Shown piece by piece: positions 9,892 through 19,906 of a stretch of DNA of 64,000 nucleotides. Origin of the DNA: Stramonita haemastoma (taxonomy: Eukaryota > Mollusca > Gastropoda > Neogastropoda > Muricidae); the NCBI GenBank assembly GCA_030674155.1, contig CM060323.1:880493-944492 (forward strand), read 5' to 3'. Under the pieces are notes generated by a model that saw nothing but the letters and a program-made list of their open reading frames with translations, made no database searches and was not told the DNA's origin. The stretch's first letter is position 1, and each line of letters opens with the position of its first letter. The translations under genes and the position numbers were made by a program.

Positions 9892-10775
9892 AAACAGGGA
9901 AAAGGCTCAACAATCCAAGACAAATATGGAAAATGCCTCACTGACATCCAAGATATTCTGAACAGATGTAAAGAATACTGCTCTGACATGTACAACTACA
10001 GAACCACAGGAGATCCAGAAGTCCTCAATGTCCCCACAAGCACAGATACAGACAGCCACCCTATCCTCCGAGAAGAGGTGGAAACAGCAGTCAGATCGCT
10101 GAAAAAGGGGAAGTCAGCTGGGGCTGACAACATTCCAGCTGAGTTGGTTCAAGCTGGAGGGGAAGCCATGATCGACGCTCTACTAAAACTCTGCAACAAG
10201 ATCTGGCAGACAGGAAAATGGCTAACACCATGGACACAAGTTATTCATCATCGCCCTCACCATGAAAGGAAATCTACAACAGTGCCAGAATTACCGCACA
10301 ATCAGCCTCGCATGCCACCCAAGCAAAGACATGTTGAAGATTGTATTGGAGAGACTGAAGCCACAAGCAGAGACCATCATTGCTGAGGAACAAGCAGATT
10401 AATATTTTCAGAGCAAGGTGTAGCAAAACAGAACATAGATTCAACCTCAGAATACTCTGCGAGCTAGTACCTTCAACACCAACAGACCTCCACCTCGAAT
10501 TTGTTGATTTTAAGAAGGCCTTTGCAAGAGTGTGGCGTGCAACTTTGTGGCCAACCATGAATTTGTACAGCATCAGTGCAGATCTGAACAGAATCATCAA
10601 ACAGCTGTATAACAAGACAGCCAGTGCAGTGTACTACAACAGCAACACTGGAGAAGGTTTCGAACAACAGTCGGAGTAAGGCAAGGCTGTCTGCTCTGAC
10701 CCACTCTTTTCAACATCTTCCTTGAGAGAATCATGGTTGATGCACTGGAACATCATGAAGGTCTAAAGGACTTGC
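9892..10775 (+). pseudogene. Decayed RTE-like LINE reverse transcriptase
   Basis: The conserved start of an endonuclease-reverse transcriptase is readable: ILREEVETAVRSLKKGKSAG then DNIPAELVQAGGEAM and LCNKIWQTGKW (about 10060-10220). Further on are EFVDFKKAFARVW (about 10497-10535, the RT block with the first catalytic Asp) and GVRQGCLL followed by PTLFNIFLERIM (about 10672-10735). Frames change near 10235, 10390 and 10665, so it is inactive. It breaks off before the YADD region at a C-run (10781-10796), where an inverted SINE follows. The assignment to an RTE-like clade is from family memory. Confidence 0.75.
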
Positions 10776-10780
10776 AAGTG

Positions 10781-10796
10781 CCCCCCCCCCCCCCCT
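10781..10796. repeat. Poly(C) run
   Basis: About sixteen C residues at the truncation point of the LINE fragment. Confidence 0.95.
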
Positions 10797-10861
10797 CCCT
10801 GTCGCCACACAACTACTTATTTATTTTATTCTTAGTCTATTTATTTTTTTTTTTCTTTTAT

Positions 10862-11190
10862 ATCGAGGATAATGGGATAAGCACTCATGTGCTTTTTTTA
10901 TCCAGTCCCCGTGTGTATGCAGTTGTGTGACTATTGTCATCTGTTCCCACCGGCACACAATGGCCTACTCTTACGAAAAGCGGAACAGGATTTAACGTGT
11001 GCGCAAGATGTTCTGCGTGCGTTCGCACGGGGCCTCGGTTTTTAGTCTCATCCGAAAGACTTTTGGGGAGAGTGGAGACAGCACTGATGTTAACTCCAGG
11101 GGAAAAATCCCCTCCAACATGAATCGATCTCCGGTCATCAAATTGCGAGCGCAATGTTCTGACCACTTGGCTATCCCGTCCCCCCCCCCC
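10862..11190 (-). mobile_element. tRNA-headed SINE, type B
   Basis: Read on the minus strand from 11180: GGGATAGCCAAGTGGTCAGA (tRNA-like box A), GGAGATCGATTC (box B-like), then the core with AACCGAGGCCCCGTGCGAAC, CGCAGAACATCTTGCGCACAC and AGTAGGCCATTGTGTGCCGG, ending GGACTGGATAAAAAAAGC and TTATCCCATTATCCTCGATA. A C-run lies at the head side (11180-11200). Confidence 0.8.
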
Positions 11191-11298
11191 CCCCCCCCCC
11201 CTACGGGATTGATAGCCTAGCCTAGATAGGCTAGATAGGCACAATATATTATATTATTTATTCTTTACGAGAACAGAATAGCAATCATTGCTTTTTCA

Positions 11299-11420
11299 TC
11301 GGTCCCCGTGTGTATGCAGTTTGGAAATATTGTCATCTGTCCACAAGAGTGCACAAAGTGCTTATCCCATATCTCGATATATATCCATGATATAAAAGAA
11401 TTAAATAAATAAAATAAAAT
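11299..11420 (-). mobile_element. SINE type B, 3'-end fragment
   Basis: Carries only the outer end: GGTCCCCGTGTGTATGCAGT and TATTGTCATCTGT. It is followed by a rearranged GTGCTTATCCCATATCTCGA and an AATAAA-rich tail. Confidence 0.55.
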
Positions 11421-12544
11421 AAATAAGCTAGCAGCCTAGAACGAGATAGGCTAGGCTAGGGGCCTATTATCCTAGCAGACGCCTTAAAACTTTAAAAAAA
11501 AATAGTGGATTAGGCATAGTCTAGATTTACGGCTGTACATGCGGTAGAGATTTTGTCACTGTGTTTTGTTCAAAATATATTATATACATGAGCTTATAAT
11601 TCACGTCACATACTAATGCATTAAATATTTTGACGCAATTTCTGATTATATCAATCATTAGGCCAGTGCAGCTTTTCTTGTCATCCAATCCTCAATTTCC
11701 AGCAATGGCGGGAATCACACATGTTGCCAGATGAAAAAAAGGTTTTGATGCAAGTATTTATATGATTTAATCGTTGATATTTTAAGCCTTTGTTTGGTAT
11801 AGTTCCTCTTAATTCTCGAAATAAGACTTTTTGTTGTGGTTTGACAGTGACATGCAAAACAAGGCTTTATGGGTGGCACTTTTGCGTATGGATTTTTCTT
11901 GAACTCTGCCAGCCATGTTTGCAAGGAGTCACAGCAGACATCCGGTGCACACAAATGGCTAACTGAAGTGTGGTACGTCCGGAGTGCTTTTAGTTAATGG
12001 TATTAAAAACGTGAACATCAGACTTAGAACATTGACATAATGATGTTGCTTGCTTTAAGAGAAGCCTACATTCTAAATGAAGCGATTTTTGTAGTGCTTG
12101 TACAACCTTATTGAGATTAAAACGAACGGGCAACCTGTCAGTTGTCCTGTAATTGTGCCTCTGCGTGAGTACGTGTAGTAGGCCCTACTACTACTAGGCC
12201 TTGCTTTATCGCGTTGTTACAAAACTGAAACTAGACATTAAACTTAATTCATAGTCAAGTACTTCATGCGCATTCCCTCACTAATTGGATGAGTGGTTAG
12301 TGTCAGCGAGCATTGTGTGTTATCAATCTGCTACTTAGGAAGTGTGCGCGCACGATCTTTGAAGTCAGATTCTCAATGCAAAGCTCGTATCTTTTTTCCA
12401 GTGAATTGTTTAGTAATACTTGGGTCTAGTCATACTTGTCTCCTGTTTTTAAATTTCTTGGCCGATGTTTATCATGTATAGGTGAGATTTTGCTTAAATG
12501 CGACCACTTTTACCCACTTTTAAGTGGGGGCTTCAAAACAGATA
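11421..12544. other. No gene recognised
   Basis: AT-rich sequence with short reading frames only. A 79-codon minus frame at 11715-11954 has no recognisable motif. Confidence 0.4.
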
Positions 12545-12720
12545 AAATGTTGTTTACAAGCTGATTTTAAAAGTTGTGCCATGATATCATATATTGAAAC
12601 TGAAAGGGTATCACTTAAGTTGTAAAGCATAATAATATAAGAATTACTCCGTTTTGTGCTCTGTTGCTATGGAAACAATCCAATATATGGCCACCAAAAT
12701 GAAATGTTTCAAACTCCTTT
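12545..12720 (+). mobile_element. Internal part of a TTAA miniature element
   Basis: Matches the interior of the TTAA-bounded element at 37353-37680: both contain TGTTTACAAGC, a GCCAT...ATATTGAAA(C/G) block, AAAGCATAA, GAATTACTC and CTATGGAAACAATCCAATAT-like sequence followed by TTTCAAACTCCT. The outer ends are not preserved. Confidence 0.65.
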
Positions 12721-12727
12721 ATTTATT

Positions 12728-13050
12728 TATTTATTCTTTATATCGAGGATAACAGAATAAGCAATTATTTGCTTTTTTTCATCCGGTCCCCGTGTGTATG
12801 CAGTTTTGTAAATATTGTCATCTGTTCCCACCGGCACACGATGGCCTACTCTTACGAAAAGCAGAACAGGATTTAACGTGTGCGCAAGATGTTCTGCGTG
12901 CGTTCGCACACGGGGCCTCGGTTTAAAGTCTCATCCGAAGGACTTTTGGTGAGAGTGGAGTCAGTACTGATGTTAACTCCAGGAGAAAAATTTCCTCGAC
13001 CGGACTCAAACCCGGGTCGTCAAATTGCAAGCTTAACTTCAGTATAGTCC
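12728..13050 (-). mobile_element. tRNA-headed SINE, type B, head degraded
   Basis: Same order as the copy at 10862: TATCGAGGATAACAGAATAAG, CCGGTCCCCGTGTGTATGCA, TGTTCCCACCGGCACACGAT, GCGCAAGATGTTCTGCGTGCG and GACCGGACTCAAACCCGGGT. It stops at a C-run near 13050 before the box A region. Confidence 0.75.
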
Positions 13051-13059
13051 CCCCCCCCA

Positions 13060-14484
13060 GTTCACCCAGCTGTAAATGGGTACATGCCCTGTTTAGGGTC
13101 ATGTAAGGTAAAGCAGCATGGGAGAGGAGATAGGTGCCGCCCTCATTATCCTGGGCTCTTAGAGTAGCTGAGGTTTCTGATGCCTTGGCCCTTGCTCCCC
13201 CACGACCACAAAGGTTATGGGACACCTAAATTACCTTTTTACTGCCATCAAAGTGCAGGAAAGCTCCTCCTGGTAAAGTGGGTCAAGTTGAACAGATAGT
13301 AAATACCAAAATAGCTTGTATTGTGTGATTGTCAAAAATGTTTCAGTTCTGTGGATTGGACTTTGTCAGTTTTTGACCTGATTGTGGTTCATTGTAAAAA
13401 AATTTGTCCATGGTTTAATGTGGAAGTTTATAAATTGTGTCAACTGAAACTGAAAGGAAAACTGCGATTAAATTGTAAAGTTATTCATTTTAGACCTAAT
13501 TATCTTTGCTAGCTCAGAAGTTTTGTTAGCTTCTCCTACATTGGCTATCACTGTTGGCAATGTTGGCACAAAAAGAAGAAAAATATTTTTAAACATGTGT
13601 GCAGTGTTTTACTTTTATGTGTTAACACGTGCATGTGCGTATGTAATTATTATGATGTACACGTCCCCAAGAGGATGTTGAGGGCTTTTTCTGTGTGAAA
13701 AGCATCCCCACCTTCTGGAAATTCTGTGCTAGAAGTTTCCTCTGCTCTGAAATCTTTCTCTTTCTTTGTTTCTTTTTCCTTACCTGTCTATCATGAATCT
13801 CTTATTTTCTGTTCCCTAGTCCATTCCCCTGCTTTTTTCCAAGCAAATCTTTTAAATTTTCTTTGTTATAAAGACAACATTTTGCCTGTATTGTTTTGTT
13901 CTGGCCACCGAACCAGGCACTGAGGTTGTGATAGAACACTGGGATAGGCATAGGATATCATGTTATCGAGTCTACAGGATTATTTGCCAATTTTAAAAAC
14001 AATTTTGTTGCTTTGAAGTGTGTGTTCTCTTTTAAAAAATGTTTTTTGTTTTTAACTCTGTCTATTTCACAACCCGGGATATTTAAGTGGAATGGCCAGT
14101 GCACTCAGCACAGCCAGGTTTTTTAAATTTTTTTATTACTAGTCTTAAGGCTAAGCTAAGAAGCTAAGGAGTGAAATAATTTAGGTATTGTCAATATTTT
14201 TCTTTTTCAGATTGATGGTGTTGGATATTTTTATTATTTGAATGTATTTGGAGGTGTTGGTTTTGAACTTGAAGTAAATGTTACTCAAGCCACTGAAACT
14301 GAATGAGGAGATAGCCCTGATGATATGGCTAAGTTATGTGGTTGGTAGGGCTATGAACGACATCAGTTGAAATGAAATGAAGGTGATGTACATAACATAT
14401 GCATTTAAAATATGCATAAAACATGCGTTTTATGTATACGCATAAAATAATTAATTGTTAAATGTTATTTAACTTTGGTGTGCA
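13060..14484. other. No gene recognised; upstream of the Tudor gene
   Basis: AT-rich sequence that probably contains the first intron and perhaps the promoter of the Tudor gene, since 14484 is a clean acceptor ahead of the first coding exon. I cannot identify a TATA box or transcription start with confidence. Confidence 0.4.
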
Positions 14485-14693
14485 GGATCTGGAAAGACAT
14501 TTATAACCGGGTGTGTGTGACGCAGTGAATTGAAGGATTTCAACATGTATCAAGCCAAGGACTTTCAGATAGAAATGCTGGAGACGGGCAAGGTGGAGGA
14601 GTGCTATGTGTCCCACGTCACAGACCCAGAGAACTTCTACATCCAGCTGTCCACCTCCACGACACACTGGAGCAAATGGCCACCGCTTTGGCG
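14485..14693 (+). CDS. Tudor gene exon 1 (first coding exon; start at 14545)
   Basis: Acceptor GGTGTGCAG at 14484, then 60 bp of 5' UTR. The first ATG at 14545 (context TTTCAACATGT) opens MYQAKDFQIEMLETGKVEECY and a Tudor entry strand, VSHVTDPENFYIQLS. After that, the expected HLHDTLEQMATALA is encoded only in the -1 frame, so one base appears to be missing near 14657; in the literal frame a TGA follows at 14695-14697, inside the intron. The exon ends GCG|GTGAGG. With one base restored the exon is exactly 50 codons, phase 0, matching the next exon. Confidence 0.8.
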
Positions 14694-17600
14694 GTGAGGG
14701 ATTAGTATTGTGTAGACTTGTTTGTTTATTGTTTGTTTGGATTAAATTTCTGTTGTTGTTGTTGAGCACTTTGATACTTTTCTTCAGTTGTGAGCTGTCA
14801 TGTGGTTAAGTATGATTCTCTGATGTCAGCTCCGTGTTCAGCACAGTTTTTAAAAGCTTCACAATAAATTGAAAATTTGAATTTTGTTAATATTTCTGTA
14901 GCTGTATAACAAGAATATATTCTTGTTTCTTTTATTGTTGTAGTCATACTATACTGTTAGAATGGCACAATTTTTTAGATGTCAATGTTCAATACTGTAA
15001 ACTGTCAGTTTTGAGCTGCTCAGTCACAAGCTTTCTTTTCCAAGTTGCAACAGTTTAAAAAAAAAAAAAAAAATTATACAGTCCGTCAGAACACACACAC
15101 ACCCAACCCCTCCTCTCCCCCCAAAAAACAACAAAAACGAAAAATCCCCCCCCCCCCCTCCCCCCCAAAAAAAAACCCCCCCAAATGAAAGCCAAAAAAA
15201 ATGGCCATCAATGGACAACAAAGAGGCTCCCTATGCTCTCCTTCCCTATCGATGTGTACAAAATGATCTGGGAAATAATACAAAGTGGTAAGTGTTGTGT
15301 AACTCATTCTCCACCCTTACCACTTGCCTTCATGCGCTTCCTTTCCATTCCATGTTATAGTTTTTTTAAGCTCTAGGTGAAACTGAGATCGATACGCTCC
15401 CACATGCACACAGTTTTTGTGTTTTTTTAAAATGTTTTTTATATGCACACACTTGCTTACACACACACCAAGTCTTAACACCAACAGTAGCACTGTAGAC
15501 ACAACATTTAAACGGTTGGGAGTGGGGGAAATGGACATAGTCCCCTTGGGTTTTTTTTTTTGAAATACCAGAATCAGTTCTGTGTTATCATTTCTTCAGT
15601 GAAAATAAACGAAAGTTCTGCTGTGACTCTAGGAGCTGCCAAAACTGGGCTGTGAGTTCAGAATGCTTAGGACTGGAAAGCGTAATGGTTAATTTGTACT
15701 TCAGTGCACTGATCAGTTATTTGTTCACACAAAGCTTGTGCATTTTTAATGTATGGCGGTTGTTACCAATCTTTAAAAATTCATTAGACCTGTTCTGTAA
15801 CGGTCTGTCCCCTTCCAAGAAGGGATGTGTTTAATCAAAAGGTAAGGATGTGTTTAATCAAAAGTTGTATTTGTTTTATCACATATTTTCCTCAATGGTT
15901 TTGAAACTGCTGTATAAATGTGATTTTCTCCATGTTGTGTGTGATGTCCCAGAACCAGAGCCCAAGTGGAGAGGAGCATGTGTGGCACCTGGGCGATCCC
16001 TGTGGCGCTGTCTTTGACCAGCAGTGGAGCCGGGGCAGAGTGACAGGTGAGCGCTATAGCCGACCAGTGCTGGAGTACAAAACAACAGGCTTTTGATTCC
16101 ACCGCTCATGGTGATATATAGGCTGTGTCGTGATGGTATCTGTTTTTCACTCTGTGATCATAGTAGTTAGTCATTTTGCCATTTTAAGAATGGAAATTCT
16201 TCTGTTTTTTAATAAAAATGGAGACAGGCATTCTAATTTTTTTTTTTTTGAGTCAAGACATTTGAAGAAGAAGAAAAAAGGAAAAAAAGTGGCCATAACA
16301 GATGACCGGTTTATACAGCGAAGCAGGATTTGAATGCTGTGATTTTTCTAGTTTGAGCAAATTAAGCAATCATTTACCAGTCAACAGCTGGCAGGAATCA
16401 TCTTCTTCATTTCAGCTTAGTTGTCATAATGGTGGATTACCAAATGAATAGCCATGTTCTGCAGAGAGAAAAGAAAGGAAATGAATCTTGAAAATAAAAG
16501 TTGTCAAATTGTTACAGTACCCTCCCCTCCCCCTACCCCCCGCCTTGAACACAAGTTTATTACAGACTTTGCAGGTCGCACTCAGGAACCGGCTGGCTGA
16601 TTAAATAAATTTCAACCAGACACTATGCCCTATTCTCAGTCAATCACAGTTCACTTTTTCACTCTCTGTTTTCAGCAGCCTATTATCAAGGGGTCAGCTA
16701 GAAAGTGATAGGGGCTCAACAGTGGTAAGATGTTTAAGTCTACTGCCAGTTTTTTTGCTTAGAATTAAGGTACCCACATTCCGACCTTGGGGATTTTGTT
16801 AACTTGAATGAAGTATAATGTCCTGATTCTTGTGCCTGCATTTTTTGCTAGTTTAGGATACCCCTTTTTTATATATCCGTAAATTGTTAGTTTTTTTTTT
16901 CTCCTAATTTTTCTCTTATATTCATGAATAAATGTTTTATGGTTAAATTGGAAATTTTGTCAGCCTCTGATAAGGTTTATTTCCAGGCCTCCAACACCTG
17001 TCAGTTTTTTCCCTTGATTTTCAGTCACCAGTAATGAGAGGATTTTTTGGTGAACATGTTCCACAAGTTCTCAGAAAAGCACCATATTTTGAATGGATTT
17101 TTTTTCTGAACACATTGATATATTACAGATACATGAACATATTAGAAATTGTTCGTCTTACAAGCACTTCGATATAACTGCAAAATTATTGCTAAAAATG
17201 AAAGGGGGGGGGGTGCTAAAATAAAAACAAGCAGAAAACTTGTTGAACATTGATGCTATCACCCTGCTGAGGCCTGTGGATCCAAGTCTTTCCTTTATTA
17301 TTCTACTCTTCTTTAGCGAACGCTTGGGACGGCTGTCATACGAGCGAAAATGCATTGCGCTGCCGTTAAGCGCCTGACAAGCCAGGCCCAGCATATCCAA
17401 CTTCAGTGTGTTTTTACTGTCAGAGTGGTTGTTCTCCAAGACTGGTTGATTTCTGTGGATGCATGTGTTGGCAATGTCTTGTATTATAGGTAGTTTATCT
17501 TTAAAGAAAGGGTCAGACACTTGGGACTTTAACCCTTTGCTTGGTACAGCAAAATCATTTGTCACCTTCCTGCCGGGCAGAGAAAATGGAGGTGGATGGC

Positions 17601-19859
17601 TTGTGAGTGGGTGTATGTATTTAACATGCAATAACTCTACAATGGTCGGGTGGATTTTGATGAAATAAAAACAGCAAGATGCAGAAATGAATAAAGAAAT
17701 TGCTAAAACCCAATTTTTGTCATTATTTTTTTTTTCTTTTAGAATTATAATGCATTTATAAACACACAAAGTCATTGATTGGTTTGTGTGTGTTACAGTT
17801 AGCGTTGCAATAACTTTAGAATGCGTGCATGGATTTTGATTAAATAAAAACTAAAACATTAAGAAACAATTATAGAAAAGATATTTTCAACCTACTGTTG
17901 GTTTTATAGTTTTTTTGATAAATGGTGCACGAACACATCGAACATTCCGACGATCGCCATTTTTGTTTACCGATGATCGCGATCAGCTTAACGTTTAAGT
18001 TTGAGCCGCTACTGTATCAAAATCCCGAATAGCAACCAAATAACAAAATATATCAAGTTCTGAACCATTGCCAAACTTGAAATCCGCGATAATTTCCCCA
18101 AATCTAAGAGTAGAATTCAAAACGCGTATCGGCCGTGTTAGATTTGACAATCGATTTTCGTCTCGAACTTCGCCGTAGTCAAAGTCGTCTCTCTCACTTC
18201 AGTCAACAAACTCATAAGTGCACACACTACTAGGATCGATTACATCGATATTTGAGCCTAGATACACATCTCACAGCGTCATATTTTCGGCATGGAAGCT
18301 GTAAAAACGATCGTAAATGTCGGGTTCGAAGATAGCATCCATCTTGGAAAAATTTGCGATTTTTTTCCTCCAAAACTTGCAACAAACTCACTCCAATCGC
18401 CGCCATTTATAATAAACATGCGGAAGTCTCGCGGGCAGTCTCATGGCTTCTATATTCACGAGATTTGAAGCGAGATTGGCGGGAATTTCGAATGTATGAT
18501 CGCTCTGAAGTGACGGTCATGTCGCCGGGCGCTTTGGGGCGTTGTGCCCAAGGACAAGGTCGGGTGCTTTTGGGCGTTGTGCCAAGCAAAGGGTTAAAAT
18601 GATCACACTAAAATTTAATGTAAGGAGTACACAGACATTGGGCACAATTATTTTCATATCTGGGGCTTGTGAATCGTGGACAATGACAGCAAGAGCTGTA
18701 ATAGGAAATACACGCAATGGGAATACTGTGTTCCTGGTCCCAGAAAAGTGCAGTCTCTGTAGAAAAGAGAATCGGGGGTTTGTGGTTTCATTTTATATTG
18801 TCACTCAGCAGTCTGTATTTCTTATACATGTAGCCATAGGGGGATTAAGTATTTTAGAAAGGCGTTAAATTTTGTGCAGAAGAAAAACCTGTACCAACTC
18901 TGATTGTGCATTGCTTCTGAATTGCAGGCACCCCTCACAGACAGGAGCATCTGGAAGTGACCTTTGTGGATTACGGCAACAAAGACTACTTGCTCAAGAA
19001 GGACGTGTGCCCCCTGTCTCCAGAGATGTTGACCATTCCAGTGCTGAGCCACCATTGTTGTTTGGAGGGGGTGAGCTGTTCTGAGAGCTTCTGGGCTCCA
19101 GAGAACATTGCCAAATTTGAAGATTTGGTCATGGATAAAGAACTGACCGCCCACATTGTTTCTTACGATGAGCTTCAGGATGTGTATCACCTGTTACTTT
19201 TTGACGAGAATCAGGCCTCCATCAACGAGGAGTTCGCCAGACTGTCGGGTTCTCTCTGTGATGGAAACAAAGCCAGTCCCAGCCTCCCCAGTCCGGAAGG
19301 AACGGCTGCCAACAGGGCGCCAGGAGTGCGATACTCCAGCCAGTCTTCTCTGCCACCGTTGAAAATGGATGTCGGGGACAGGGTGAATATTTCCATAGTG
19401 CACTTGCCCAGTCCCTCAGAGTGGTGGTGCAATCAGACAAGCTACTCGGAGGCCCTGAAATCGCTGACCAAACAGATGGGTCAGACTTACGGCAGCATGG
19501 GCCCCGGGGACTGTGTCCTGGACAACATGCAGCCAGGAACGCTCTGCGCAGTGCTGAACCAGGCAGAAAACCGCTGGGAGAGAGCATTGATAGAAAAGGT
19601 CAGTGGTTTTTGGGGAGAGAGCATCGATAGAAAAGGTCAGTGGTTTTTGGAAGAGAGCATTGATAGAAAAGGTCAGTGGTTTTTGGAAGAGAGCATTGAT
19701 AGAAAAGGTCAGTGGTTTTTGGAAGAGAGCATTGATAGAAAAGGTCAGTGGGTTTTGGAAGAGAGCATTGATAGAAAAGGTGAGTGGGTTTTGGGAGAGT
19801 GCACCTATAGAAAAGGTGATTGTTTTTTTGTTGTTTTTTTTACATAGACCTGTATGTAT

Positions 19860-19906
<47 letters not shown>

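Noticed and set aside
11715..11954. 79-codon minus-strand frame with several cysteines
   Set aside because: No recognisable motif, no splice or promoter context, AT-rich surroundings.
17158..17775. 205-codon minus-strand frame
   Set aside because: It crosses the left boundary of a TTAA element and a dispersed repeat and has no domain similarity I can name.
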